This document shows positions 45,892 through 58,199 of a DNA stretch of 64,000 bases, one piece after another; positions within the stretch are counted from its first letter, which is position 1, and the number at the start of each line of letters is the position of its first letter. The translations under genes were made by a program, and so were the position numbers. The notes beneath the pieces are model-generated. The model was not told the origin of the DNA, did no database searches, and worked only from the letters and a program-made list of their open reading frames with translations. This DNA comes from Pollenia angustigena (lineage: Eukaryota > Arthropoda > Insecta > Diptera > Polleniidae), in assembly GCA_930367215.1 (NCBI GenBank), contig OV884056.1:92577285-92641284 (forward strand), written 5' to 3'.

Positions 45892-46347
45892 ACCATGGTA
45901 GATAAGGCCATAAAGGCATTATTGCTAAATTGAATGGGAGATAAAGCCATAATGGCCTTATTGCCCAATCATTAAGAGGTAAGGTTATTTTTTTTTCGCA
46001 AATGAGAGATAAAATTGAGAAAATTGCTACGCATGGTGTAAACATTCTGTAAAAGGGAAAATCCTTAGTTGTCATTGAAAAACATTTTTTTTTTCTTGTG
46101 ACGCAAGCAGGAAAATTTTATTCAGCGAAGCCACCTGCCGCGTCCTACCCCTAAGCACGGGCGCAGACAGTCACGCAGAAAAACTTTAGTCTGCTAAGCC
46201 AGATTTCAATACTTAACTTAAGTGTCTCCGGAACTGAAATGAGAGATAAAGCCATTTTCTAATATTGCTAATGTGAGCTAAGGCCATGATGGCTTTATTT
46301 CGCTATTGAATGAGAGATAAAGCCATCATGGCCTTATCTACCATGGT
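45892..46347. mobile_element. Foldback element C with GC-rich core
   Basis: Ends ACCATGGTAGATAAGGCCAT and ATGGCCTTATCTACCATGGT enclose arms made of GAGATAAAGCCAT subrepeats. The core (46091-46185) contains TTCAGCGAAGCCACCTGCCG, shared with element A. TSD unclear. Confidence 0.7.
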
Positions 46348-46690
46348 ATTAAAGAACCCCCCTTAAAAATATGTACGTTTGAAAAATTTGGAAATAGTAC
46401 CAAATGAGTCACGGAGGTACCAGCGTACTTTTTAGTTTTAGACTGTTCCATGATAGAACAATTGTACCAACTTTATCAACCCTGATGTCAATATATAATA
46501 CAAAGTATAATAATGTAATCTAGCCTTTAGTAATATATGCGATATACATATGGGGGATTCACAAGGTGTCATAAAGTCATAAGTCTTAAAATAATAACAT
46601 GAAAAAATAACACTGTTGTGAACAACCCCTCATAATTTAGTGTGCTATTTTGAATTTAAATAAGCTGGTTTAAAACAAATACAAAAAAAA

Positions 46691-47375
46691 ACAAGTAAGA
46701 ATGTATAGTCGGTCAAGCCCGACCATATGATACTCTACTCCACAGTATTTAAAAACACATCATGCTTATGTGTCCATGTCAATATGGATTTATCTATGTT
46801 TATAAACTTCATGAAACTCGGTTTGAAAGTTTGTGAGAGGCAGAAATTGCCCCCTGCCTCCCCTTGTGGTCCTATTTTTTAAAAACTGTATAGCTAATGT
46901 GTCCCTATAGATATGGATCTATCTATGTTTTATATTTCATTAAAATCGGTTTGAGAGGCAGAAATCGCCCCTATCTCCCCTCGTGGTCCGATTTTTTTAA
47001 AAATTTATACATTTTGTGTCCATATAGATATGGTTCTATCTATGTTTTAAATTTTATTAAAATCGGTTTGATAGTTTCTGAGATGAAGAAATTTCCCCCT
47101 ATCTTCCCTCGTGGTGCTACAATTCGGCCAATTTTCAATAGGCTTGGTCCTTGTGCCAATAAGAACCTATGACCCAAATTTTATCAAACAAGGTTACATG
47201 GACAGCCAGCCAGCCAGCCAGCCGGACGGACATCGTTAGTTCGACTCAGAAAGTGATTCTGAGTAGATCGGTATACTTTAAGGTGGGTCTAGGACCACTA
47301 TTTTAAGGCGTTACACACATCAGCACAAATGCAAAATACCCTTTCCACTATTGTGGTGTGGGTATAATTAATATT
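46691..47375 (+). repeat. Dipteran interspersed repeat with tandem core
   Basis: It opens AGTCGGTCAAGCCCGACCAT and has three diverged units of about 115-130 bp (TGTCC..TATGGAT.TATCTATG ... AAAATCGGTTTGA ... CCCTCGTGGTCC). An (AGCC)n/GGACGGAC microsatellite at 47203-47232 follows. It ends GGTGGGTCTAGGACC ... CACTATTGTGGTGTGGGTATAA. Partial copies lie at 28580, 31613 and 49400-49530. The layout is reminiscent of DINE-1-type elements. Confidence 0.7.
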
Positions 47376-47389
47376 TACCTAACATCAAA

Positions 47390-49600
47390 ATATTTTTTAA
47401 TTCTAAAGGCTCAATCATAATATGCATAGCCTTGCTTAACCTACTGTCAAAAATTAATCAAATGTCTCCTAAATGTATTTAAGAAAACAGAAACAAAATA
47501 AAAAAACATTTGATTCCGTACGGAATGTGCGATTAGATTCGCACCTTGTTCAAGCAAATGTCAGTTTCATTCAACTTAGCATAAGTTTCCTTAGGTTCAA
47601 TATGGTTTGCCTCATATAACTTACATGCATTCGCTCATTCGCTTAAGCCAACTTAAGCACATTGTGACTGGGCCTTAATCCATGAATTTTTTAGACGCAA
47701 AGTCTGTGTTCATACGGCTCACATCTTATTGACATGATTGCTACGTTATAGGCGAGAGGGACAAGGGGAAAAGAAACGAGTACACAGATGCAAATAAATT
47801 TTATTTTGTTTGTTTACCAAACATCAGAGTACTAAGCCTATATAATTTGACGCCGCAAGTGTTTTGTTGCAAAAATTTCTAGCCGCAGGTTAAATTCGGA
47901 TATTGGCCGGATAAAACTATACAATCAAAAGCGACGGCTACAAAAACTTATGCGGATCGGCTCAGCCGCTCAGCTCAGGTCTGTCTCTTCTGATTAATTA
48001 CGATAATACAATAAACATAGCAAGCAAAGTTCTATTAATTTAAGACACTTTTTGTTTACAAAGCAACAACAATATTTTTTACCCATTGTAAATTTTTAGA
48101 GCATTATGACAATATAACATGATAGCACACCTTGTGAATGCCCCCAATAAGTCTATTCTATGTGTATTTTCTGCAGCTATAAGTAAATTTAATCGAAAGT
48201 ATTTACGAGGGTGGTCGATTGTTCGACATTTTTCAGAAAGTTTGACTATTTCTTATTTAAGAAAACCCGGTAACGGATTAAAAATATAGAAAAAGCCGGT
48301 CAACCGGTCAAGAAAAACTTTCATTCCTCCGAAATGTGTGTAGAAAACTCCCGTTGTATTATTCTACATTTTCTTTCTGTGACATTGGTGAGTTTTTAAG
48401 AATTCAACAAGCCACCCTTTTAGGGAGCAAAGCATTTTTAAGAAACGAACACCAAATTGCATACTTTTAAATAAAATGTCACAAATTTTTCTATTTATCC
48501 GGCAAATCTTGTATGTATTTGTTAAGTGCAGAAAAGCAAAAAAAAAAAAAAATCCGCTCATTAAAATAAAAAAACAACAATAGTTGATTTTATGACAAAA
48601 ATTAGAGGCAATCGTTGTTCTTTGCTCAGTCAATTATGGACAGATGCAGCTGAATTTTATTTGCAAATCAAAGCGGAGCATATGTGACAGCAAAATATAT
48701 TCAAACTAGTCCCCATAATTTCAGGGCTCTCCAATAGACAGACAGACATCGTTAAATCTTCTATACTCATAAGAACCTGGAATATATATACTGTATAGGA
48801 TCTAAGATTAATCTTGTAGAAATTACAAAAGGAATGAGAAACTTATATACATATGTAGGTTAAACATAAATAAGTTTCTCATTCTGGCTGTAATTTCTAT
48901 ACTATTGATCTGAGACCCTATAAATTATACACATTAGACCGACTCAAAAAAAAGTTGTTGATATACCCCCCTCAAAGATAGCTTTGACATGTTTTATGAA
49001 GATTCTTAAAATATGTTGGCTCAAGCGATAATCTCCCGTGAGCTAAACCGCTTCAAAAGGGTCCAAAAATGGTATTTTTCATGAACAGAAAGTTCGGTAA
49101 GTTTTTTTTTGTCCAATGAATGACCAAATATAATAACTTGATTCTGCATTAAAACATTTTAAAAATCTAACCACGGGCTCGAAATAGCGAGATGTTAATG
49201 TCAGTTTTTTTTTGCTTTTCAATTCGATTTTAATCAAAATTTAAATTACTTAATCATTTTTGTCAAATTTTAATTTCCATAACGTCGTTAGAAAGGTGTT
49301 GACCTCCGCATGGTATTTTAGTCAAGAATCTTACTTTTTATAACATTCACTTAAATATCATTGAATTCCCATTTTATAACCACAAAAAGCATATATCAAG
49401 AACGATATTTTAGTATATAGATCGAATCAGAATCACTTTCTTAATAAATCTAACGAAGTCCGTCCATCCTGCTGGCTGTCCATGTTAATCTTGAGCGCAA
49501 AGTACAGGTAGCAAGTTTGGAGATAATTTGATAAAATTTTATAAATAAATATACAGAGTCGGTCTATAATATCACTTAGCCCCTTTAAAAACTTCTTTCG
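47390..49600. other. AT-rich DNA with repeat fragments
   Basis: It includes the left part of a GTCTGTGTTCATACGG MITE (47702-47800), a GAAATTACA.../TGTAATTTC inverted pair (48810-48900) and a reverse fragment of the 46.7 kb repeat. No gene was recognised. Confidence 0.4.
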
Positions 49601-49660
49601 GGCATTCATTTTGGTTTTTTATAACATATTTTTTATTAAATTTTAGGGCATATTTTAAAC

Positions 49661-50350
49661 GGTGGCATGTCATAACGTCCATTGTCATAGTGCCCGTGGA
49701 CACTATGACACTTTTAAAAGTGTCGCAGTGTCCATGGACTTTATGACACCTTTAAAAGTGTCATAATGTCCATCAGAGCAGTGTCATAAAGTCCGTGGAC
49801 GATATGACACTTTGTAGAGTGTCTGAATGTCCACACAGCCGGCCTTCGGCTGTGCAGAGAAGCCCTAGTAACCGAATCCGGTATTTGTTATACCATAGAG
49901 TAGAAAATCTTTGCGCCCGGCATAAGGCCGGCTATGCCGAGACGCTTTAGTAAGCGCAGCCGGTATTTGCTACACCATAGGGGAAAAAATCCTTGCGCCC
50001 AAAAGTGTTTTCGTTATATATTTAATATATGCACCCAGAGAAAAAACAACAAAACCATTTTTAAAAATTTTTTTACCATATTATGTTTAATTTAACCAAA
50101 TCATTGTCACCGATAACCATATTATGGTTAAACAAGTTTCTTTAAAAATAGTTTTGTTGGTTGTGCCCATAATAAAACATGTTTTTCTCTGCGTGAATGT
50201 AGATCTTTTTTCGTATTTAACTTCTTTAGTAACAACATTTTTAAAAATGGCATAATGTCCATTTGCAAAGTGTCTTAATTCCCACGGACATTATGAAATT
50301 TTCAAAAGTGTCACAGTGTCCATGGACACTGGACGTTATGACATGACACC
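49661..50350. mobile_element. Foldback element B, complete copy, TSD TTTTAAAC
   Basis: Begins GGTGGCATGTCATAACGTCC and ends GGACGTTATGACATGACACC; TTTTAAAC at 49653-49660 and 50351-50358. The arms are arrays of GTCCATGGAC / TATGACAC subrepeats. The middle has two GC-rich GCCGGC units (49840-50010) and the MITE 50032-50195. Confidence 0.82.
50032..50195. mobile_element. CACCCAGAGAAAAAAC MITE inside foldback B
   Basis: 164 bp, left CACCCAGAGAAAAAACAAC and right GTTTTTCTCTGCGTG. Same insertion point as 20864-21019. Confidence 0.7.
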
Positions 50351-51424
50351 TTTTAAACTTTATACTGCATATTAAATGCGCATTAAACACTTTTTATAAC
50401 ATATTTCCGTTTTCCCTGCTTATAAGTATGCATGTTCTTCGATTTTTCCTCACATTCACGTTAACTGCAAAATATGGTCACTCTTACAATAAAAGCTTTG
50501 CAAAAAAAGCTTCCAACATGTTTCTGTAAACGTTTGCTAATGTAAATTAACAGCAAGGAAAAAGCGTAACGTTAACAAACTCTGTTAAAACTCGCTTGGT
50601 ATCAATTGCACAATTCATAAGTTCAGCAGACAAAGTTAAAAAAATTAATGCATTTTAATTTTATTTATTTTGAATTTCAATAATTGTCGCTATAAAACGA
50701 AACATGAGCCAGATTTGTATCGAAAAACAAGCGACAGAGAAAAAGATCTGACAAAAATATACTTTTTAGCTGTACAACATTTTTAAAAAAGTGACAGCAC
50801 ACTTAACGTGTATTTTTTGGTTTATCTTTATGCAAATTGAAGTCATGGTTTTACTTTTTTCTTTTGGGCTAACGTTTGTTTAGTTTTTGGTAAAAAGAAA
50901 AAATTGGAAAAACATTTAAACTGCGTGGTATAAAGAACGATTTTATAAATTACGGCAAAGTCTTAATAAATTATTCACATATTGCGGTTTTTGTGTTAAA
51001 ACAAAATATACTGACAATATTTATCTTTGATGTAACAGTTTTGTAAATTGCTTACAAATTTTTTTTATTTTAATGACCCAAAACAACTAAAATTTTGGTT
51101 CATCAAAAAGGTAACAAAGAGCTGTTTCACACTATGCAACATGTTGCACTGAAATATGTTACTAAACAGAAGATTAAAGGTAAAGGCTTATGAGAGATTC
51201 AATTCAATTGTCAACTGAGTCGGTTGTTGTCCAAATCAAAGCGTGTATGGCTTTGTCAATTGATTAGTTTTACGGTTGTCGAGTTGGTTGAAGAAAAATC
51301 AAAAGATATTGATTTCTTCAAGTTTACTAAATCTTCAAAATCTCTCGTCAATGCCACACCATTACACAGGAAAGATGCACAATAATATGACTCAGTGCCT
51401 TTGCAAGAAAATGCACATTTATTT

Positions 51425-51900
51425 ACCCAGTAAGAACTTCGCATACAAAATAATGTGTTGAGTAATCAGAAAAAAATGAAGGCACTACTTACAATTCTAC
51501 TGAAAGAACCAATGAATTTTACTAGGGATGTCCCAAAATGAACGCATTTTAAAATAAGTCATTATTTTTTTACTTAAATACGTTCAGAAAAAAGTAGTTA
51601 TAGAAGTTGTTATAGCTGTAGTTATAGAAGAAAGCTACTAAATAATGAGTTAAAGAAGCTATTCATTTTGAAAAAGTAGGCGAAGTTTTTACTGGGAAAT
51701 ACCCAGTATATAACAACTTCCATAACTACTTTTTTCTGGATAAATGCAGGTAAAAAAAAATAATGACTTACTTTTTAATGCGTTCATTTTGGGACATCCC
51801 TTGTAAAATTCATTGGTTCCTTTAGTAGAATTGTAAGTAGTGCTCTTAAGTTTTTCTGATTACTCAACACATTATTTTGTAGGCGAAGTTTTTACTGGGT
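51425..51900. mobile_element. 476-bp long palindrome / foldback element
   Basis: Ends ACCCAGTAAGAACTTCG and CGAAGTTTTTACTGGGT. The arms stay complementary to the centre, including AATAATGTGTTGAGTAATCA, AACCAATGAATTTTAC and AGGGATGTCCCAAAATGAAC. The centre holds further inverted copies of GGCGAAGTTTTTACTGGG and of AGTTATAGAAG motifs. Confidence 0.8.
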
Positions 51901-52197
51901 TATTTATTCTATGAAAATTTTCATAAATATTTGCAAATCGGTCAGAGTTGTCACCCTGTCACTGAATTTCGTTTTTACGACACAATATTTTAAGATTTTT
52001 TTGACAAATCGTCTGACTGAGCAGAATAGTGAGGGATCCGCCGACTTTAATATGTTTCATATAAACAATCATTATTGAAATTTAAGTTTAATAATAAAAT
52101 GTCAAATTGTATGTTATGGCTTGCCACAGAAAACGTTACGTCTGAACGTATGCGTGTTTTCGAAGGGACACCAAAAGAAAAATACGGACATTGCTGC

Positions 52198-53299
52198 CAG
52201 CGTTGCCGTTTTGGTTACTTTTAACCAAAATTGGTTACTTTATTTTCCAATGTGTATTTGTGTACTTTTTTCCATTTTGGTTACTTTTGTTCAACACAAA
52301 AATAACCAATTTTTGACTCTTAAAATTGTGTGTGGTATTTGTTATCATCATGATATATATTATTTCTAAAGCACTTTTTTTTGTCGGTTGCAAATATCTC
52401 CCATACCACCGCATCAAATTTAATGAATGATATCTCATTTTAAAGCTTATTTCCAACACTAATGACGAAAAATAATAAGAAATAGAAAAATTTATATTTT
52501 CATTGATAAAAATTATATTTTAAAATGTATTGAAGTTACTAAAATTTGTATTAATTATTTTAATTTTATGTTACAAAAATGACAACTAACGTTATAACGG
52601 TGCGAAATATTCGCACGGGTCATCTAGTTATATAATATTATTTTTTTAGAAGCTTAAACTTTAACAGACTATCAACTCAACCACATAAGGTATATACTTT
52701 GAAGTGTAGATGGCTATTATCTGCTATTCTTAATGCTTTGTAGGTCTATCTGAAACACTTTTCTAGATAAACTAAAAGATTAAAGGCCCTTCTGATCCCA
52801 TACCGTTTAATATGATTATATTTCCACCGGACAAAAATTATCTAAGTACATACATATAAAAGACCTACCGCATAATTAAGTTAAATTTAGCATTTTGATA
52901 CCATAACGCACAGAAAGACTTATAAAGTTTTACTTGTGAGAGCTCCCTATAAAAAATGTTGAAAGCTCTAGCTCAAACATTTTTTTAAAATTGACAAAAA
53001 TAAGTTTTAAATTTATATAGGAGGCGCCACTTTCACTAAAAAATTTCGAAAAATGATGTAGCTAGTTATTGTTCTTTGCTGACAATCTGTAATATACTTT
53101 CAAAAAAATATCGGTCCAGCATTTTATAAGCCTACAAGATACAAACAAACACTATTTCTTCTTAAGGCACACAATTTTTAAACAGAAGTGCGAATCAAAA
53201 AGTACTTTTGATACAAAATAATTTTGGTTACTTTTTTCGCTTTTGGTTACTTTATTTTTACATTTTGGTTACAATTATTTTTTGGTCGTGGCAACGCTG
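52198..53299. mobile_element. hAT-like element with 8-bp TSD ATTGCTGC
   Basis: Starts CAGCGTTGCCGTTTTGG and ends GGTCGTGGCAACGCTG; TSD ATTGCTGC at 52190-52197 and 53300-53307. TTTTGGTTACTTT repeats sit near both ends. No transposase. A mini-Helitron (52348-52627) lies inside. Confidence 0.88.
52348..52627 (+). mobile_element. Mini-Helitron, copy 2
   Basis: TCATGATATATATTATTTC after an A; the 3' hairpin GTGCGAAATATTCGCAC, GGGTCATCTAG, then T. The same family as 2295-2489 with about 88 bp more in the 3' half. Confidence 0.78.
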
Positions 53300-53351
53300 A
53301 TTGCTGCAAGTTTTTGTCGCATAGTCTGAAACAGGTATAATTCGTTCTAAA

Positions 53352-53777
53352 CCCTGCAAATAAAATTGGACCACCTGACCCATTTTGATAAAATGGACTA
53401 CTCCATGGACTAGTCCGATGTAATGCAAGCATGGACCATGCCATTGTTAAAAAGTGTTTGTAGTGAGACGACATGTCTTCGTTTTTAAACGACATGCTTT
53501 CGTGTATAAACGACTTCAAAACTAATCCTCTTGAGTATACCATGGAGTAGTTTTAAAACTACTCCTTACTGGTCCAAAGGTGGGTTATATACCATGGAGT
53601 AGTTTTAAAACTACTCCTTTGTGGTCCAAAGGTGGGTTATATGGTCCTCTCCTAGGACATCGTAATGTTAAATAGACCAGGTTTTTTCCATACGTTTGGG
53701 TTACTTGTGGACTAGTCCTGGTCCCTTGTGGACTACTCTTTACACGCGTGTTTGGACTGGTCCTATTATTTGCAGGG
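53352..53777 (+). mobile_element. MITE with CCCTGCAAATAA ends, copy 2
   Basis: Ends CCCTGCAAATAAAATTGGAC and GTCCTATTATTTGCAGGG. It contains a tandem duplication of about 52 bp with CATGGAGTAGTTTTAAAACT. No clear TSD. Copy 1 is at 1183-1538. Confidence 0.65.
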
Positions 53778-54329
53778 AAGGGCCAAATATGTATATTAAT
53801 CAAATTACACAACAAACACGGAAGTTTGATTTCAAATTAAAAATCAAACCTTTTCTCAAACTACAAACGTTTGATAATGATTTGAAGGTCATAGAATTCT
53901 CAACAAAAAGGGGATAGGTATTATTTTAAAATTCAAAATGCTTTTATTTTCAACTTGCTTTCAAACGTTATTCTCAAATGTGGGTTTTAATACAATGTTT
54001 AATACTTATATTTTCTTCACTTTTCGTTGTATTCACATTCTTTCACTTTGTAGTTAATTTTTTACTCACAAATAATTTTTATTTTTTTTTTTTACAAGAA
54101 ATAAAGATTTTCTAAAGGCGGAATTCATTTCACGTAATATCCAATATTTCTTTAATTGTAATACACATTTAACTTTAATCGCAATTTTTTATTGTTTATA
54201 TTGGGTGATTTTTTAGCTATTATCTTTTTGGCAAAACTGGTTTAAACAGCTGACGCACGTTTCGTGTTTTGTTTCACTGACAAACCTCTCCAGTTTGGTC
54301 CATAATTTAACCATGAATCGTCTTACAAA

Positions 54330-54472
54330 GTCTGGGTTCACACTATGAAAGTTTTCTTTCAGAAAGTCTGAGTTTATTGGTGAGAGGGGAGATAATGATA
54401 GCATGTTCTCTTCCCCTCTCACCAGTAAGCTCAGACTTTCTGAAAGAAAACTTTCATTGTGTGATCCCAGAC
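54330..54472. mobile_element. 143-bp foldback MITE, copy 2
   Basis: TIR GTCTGGGTTCACACTATG; flanked by AAA on both sides. It sits in the 5' part of the mariner element. Confidence 0.8.
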
Positions 54473-54554
54473 AAACGAACAACGCTTGCAAATTATTGAA
54501 TTTTATTATCAAAATGCGTGCTCTGTTAAGAAAGTTCATCGCGCGCTTTTCTTG

Positions 54555-55174
54555 TGTTCAGCGACGTAGCTCATTTTTGGCTCAATGGGTGCGTTAACAA
54601 GCAGAATGGTCGATTTTGGAGTGAAGATCAGCCAGAAGCATTGCAAGAGATACCAATGCATCCAGAATAAGTCACAGTTTGGTGCGGTTTATAGGCTTGT
54701 GGCATCATTGGACCGTACTTCTTCAAAGATGATGCGAATCGTAACGTAACTGTGAATGGTGAGCGCTACCGTGAGATGATATCCAATTTTTTTTTGCCCA
54801 AAATGCAAGAGCTTGACTTGCATGACATGTGGTTTAAACAAGACGGTGCCACATGCCACACAGCACGCTTAACAATGGACTTATTGAGAGGCGAGTTTGG
54901 TGAACATTTTATTTCACGTTCGGGACCGGTCAATTGGCCGCCTAGATCGTGCGATTTAACGCCTTTAGACTATTTGTTGTGGGGCTATGTTAAAGCTTAT
55001 GTCTATACACACATGCCCGCTTCAATTGACGCATTGGAAGACAACATTGAAGCATTTATACATGAGATACCGGCCGAAATGTTCGAAAGAGTATGCCAAA
55101 ATTGGACTAAGCGGATGGACCATTTGAGGAGCAGTCACGGTCAACATTTGCATGAAATAATCTTTAAACATTAA
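54555..55174 (+). pseudogene. DD41D mariner transposase relic
   Basis: The open frame 54752-55174 has DMWFKQDGATCHTA (second Asp) and CDLTPLDYLLWGYVK (third Asp). I count 41 residues between the second and third catalytic Asp, matching the DD41D (rosa) family. Upstream, AHFWLNGCVNKQNG and WCGL*ACGIIGPYFF hold the first Asp region but with two in-frame stops, so it is inactive. Confidence 0.85.
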
Positions 55175-55529
55175 ATTATATGGACCGTACTATCGATTCA
55201 AATAAAGATTTCATGCATTTTTCTGAATTTTATGTGTTTTTTTTTTTAACTTTCCTATAGCTCTTAAAAAATCACCCGATATTTATTTTATGCTTCAATG
55301 TTGCCAAATTTATTTTTGATTTGAGAATAACATTTGATATCAAATTAATAAAACATTGTAAGTCAAATGTTTTTATTCAAATCATTATCAATTTGAATTA
55401 AAATGTTAAAGTCAAACAAATGAAAAAATTTGAAAATTGTGTTTAATGTCAAATGATAAATGTTTGTTGGGTAGTCATTAACGCTTTGGTAGTATAAAAT
55501 TGTTTTTGTATGTGTGTATGCTGAAAGGA

Positions 55530-56034
55530 CCCAGCGAGAAAACTCAGAAACCTTCTTACTGTAGGCCTTTTTAAAGGCCTGCTTAAAAATTTGTTTGATT
55601 CAGTTACTGTTTTTATTTAACTGCTAAAGTATGGCTCATAGAAGGCCTTGGGTCCTTGGTATAATAAGATATACCTTCCACACTCACTTCTATGAGAAGG
55701 GAGTAGAGAAGGAGTAACATTTCTTGTATTGTTTGTTTGCGCAAGCAAAAGCAAAATAAAAAAGATAAGATATACCTTCCACACTCGCTTCTATGAGAAG
55801 GGAGTAGAGAAGGAGTAACATTTCTTGTATTGTTTGTTTGCGCAAGCAAAAGCAAAATAAATATTTTTTCCCGTTACCATTCTTATGTACCTGCTCAAGA
55901 AGCGAAAGGCCTACTTCGCAATGACAACGTGTGTAAAAAGGAAATGAGTATGAATGGAGCGAGCAGGCCTTATCCATCCAAAAGAAGGGGTACAGAGGCC
56001 TTCTAGAAGGCATCCGTACTCCTTCTTTTTCCCG
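55530..56034. mobile_element. TIR element CCCAGCG, copy 2
   Basis: Ends CCCAGCGAGAAAAC and TTTTTCCCGCTGG match the outer element at 11374-14868, in inverted order relative to it. It contains a 101-bp tandem duplication. Confidence 0.7.
55666..55867 (+). repeat. 101-bp tandem duplication
   Basis: Two adjacent units starting AAGATATACCTTCCACACTC and running through GGAGTAACATTTCTTGTATT differ by a few bases. Confidence 0.8.
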
Positions 56035-56039
56035 CTGGA

Positions 56040-57180
56040 AAAACTCAAACTAGTTAAGATATAACGTCAAGCAAACGTACACGAGTGAACTCGCCGTTTG
56101 TTGTCGTGTATTGTGCCCTTAAAGGGTACATTACACTTTCACACATGTCTTACGTATTTTGAGGAAAATACAACCCTGTCATAATAAATTCTTATTATTT
56201 TTTAACATTTTCAAAGAATAATTAGATCAGGGAAGCATCTTTGTCAAAATATTTAATAAAGTTATTTCCGCTTAATTGAGTTTCTAAAAATGAAAGACTT
56301 TTGACGCAATTAAACGGGAACTCAATTTAGCAGTACTCGGTTAATTGAATCGCCGGCGCAATTAAAACGAAAATCGCTTAATTGAGGAAGATGTGCAATA
56401 AAGCGAAACACCCATGTGTATATAGAAAAAAACTCATTTCTTTATTTATTAAGTCAAACAATGGGTTTAGGTTTTTTAAAACAAAATAAAAATCAGGTAC
56501 GTTCATCGTACAATCTTTCTGGCCGCAAAATAATTTTTTTACGTTTGTGGAGCAAAAACACATAAAGTAGACGGAAACAAGTAACCAAAACGATTGCTCT
56601 TGTTTTTCTCATAGCGGTCTTATTTTGCGAAATAATTAAGTGGGTGACGCAATTAAACGGAACTTAACTAAACGTGAATTTTTACATAGACAGGTATACT
56701 GAATGATTTCGTTCCATGATTTTTAGTGCAATAAAACGGGAAACTCAATTAAGTGGGGCTCAATTAACAGAAAACTGTACTTGTGTAATAGTTTAAAACG
56801 ACCTTAAGAGATATCATGATTTTCAAAAGAAAAGCAATCAGCCTTGTTCTGGAAATTAAGGTGAAATTGAAATCGAACAAATTTTTCAAACGATTCTGTT
56901 TTGAAAGTCCATAAAAATATTCCTTTATAAACTTGATGCTTTGAGTACCATTTATTGTATTTACCAAAACTTTTATTTAAATTAGAAAAAATATTTAGTC
57001 ATTTAAAAAAATGTAACTGAAAAGTTCTATCCGATTGCAATATCACTCGATTTTCAGAACATGCCCGTATGAAAATTTTACACAGATGTAAAGGTTGAAA
57101 ATGTGGAAATAAATCTATTACTTTTTTGGATTAAAAAAAAAATATAATAAAGTTTATGTCTAACTTTTTTTTTAATATTT
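56040..57180. other. AT-rich intergenic DNA
   Basis: CTCAATTA / CGCAATTAAAACG motifs recur between 56270 and 56770 and suggest a decayed repeat. No gene was recognised. Confidence 0.35.
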
Positions 57181-57184
57181 TTAA

Positions 57185-57590
57185 TTAGGCTTAACTTCAT
57201 CAAATTTAATTTTCATTAAATTGTTTTTATGAAGAAAGGAATTTTACAACATGAAATTAATTAATATTTACTGAACATTTTTTATTCGTGACTGAAGCTG
57301 GGCTCGAACCCAGGCGTTTTTTATTGACGTCAGCAGTCGTCGATGGCTGCGAGTGTTAAACGGCAAGCCCTCTGAAGAGATTGAGTGGTTGCAATCGAAA
57401 CATGTAAGGGTAACCCGTCCGTAAAAAACGCATGGGTTCGAGCCCAGCTTCAGTCAAGAATGAAAAATTATCAGTAAATTTTAATTAATTTCATGTTGCA
57501 AAATTCCTTTCTTCATAAAAACAATTTTATGAAAATTAAATTTGATGAACTTAAGCCTAATTAAAAATATTAAAAAATTTGGATTAGGAA
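57185..57590. mobile_element. Inverted pair of tRNA-derived SINEs
   Basis: B-box-like GTTCGAGCC occurs on the minus strand at 57301-57309 and on the plus strand at 57436-57444. Each is followed outward by the same body (CAGCTTCAGTC, then ACAACATGAAATTAATT and TTTTTATGAAGAAAGG). TCGAAACATGTA links the plus copy to the SINE at 17670-18615. The head-to-head layout makes a large palindrome. Confidence 0.6.
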
Positions 57591-57706
57591 CCAAATAACC
57601 ACAATACTAATTATTGTTTATGTCTAACTCTAATAGTTATGTATCGCTTGCACAAAAACTTCGTCTATTTATTTATTTATTTCAGTCTATAGATTAAAAA
57701 TCCTTA

Positions 57707-58157
57707 AGCTGTTATGATACTTGCTATTTTTTGTATTTTTTCTTTATTGGAGAACAGTGCAAATATATTTGCATAGGAAAACTGACTAAGTGTAAAGAGT
57801 ATGATTATATCATAAAAAATCTTGAAATGTCAAACAAATATACATGTGTTATCGATAAATAATCTAAGACTGTCAAAAAAAATATAAAATTTTTTAACTT
57901 AAAATTGACATTTCCAGATTAATTGTTAGCACTGTTGTCAATTTTTTTAGTTTTTGATCGAAAGAAACGGGTTTTAACTTTTTTTTTTTGCGATTTTTAG
58001 CTTTTATGACGGTTTTTGTGGGGAAAAAACGAGGGCAGTATTGTTTGTTTTGTTTACATTTTATCAAATTGTATTTCTTGTTCTTTCTCGCATTTGCTGT
58101 TTCATTCAGTCAATCCTAAAAAAATCCAATACAAAAAATAGCAAGCATCATAACACA
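57707..58157. mobile_element. TIR MITE AGCTGTTATGATACTTGC
   Basis: Left GCTGTTATGATACTTGC then TATTTTTTGTATT; the inverse lies at 58126-58157. It lies between the LINE 3 coding relic and the (TTTA)n tract at 57666, so it probably inserted in the LINE 3' UTR. Confidence 0.55.
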
Positions 58158-58199
58158 GACATAAATGCTAAAATAAGAGTACAATAAATAAAGAATTAT

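Larger units (their letters stand above)
54201..55279 (+). mobile_element. DD41D mariner (rosa-like) with nested MITE
   Basis: TIR TTGGGTGATTTTTTAGC and ...TTAAAAAATCACCCGA, flanked by TA at 54199-54200 and 55280-55281. The transposase relic is at about 54555-55174. The 143-bp foldback MITE 54330-54472 is nested in it. Confidence 0.85.

Noticed and set aside
57300..57445. Possible tRNA gene
   Set aside because: There is a B-box arm, but no cloverleaf or acceptor stem closes around it; it fits a tRNA-derived SINE.
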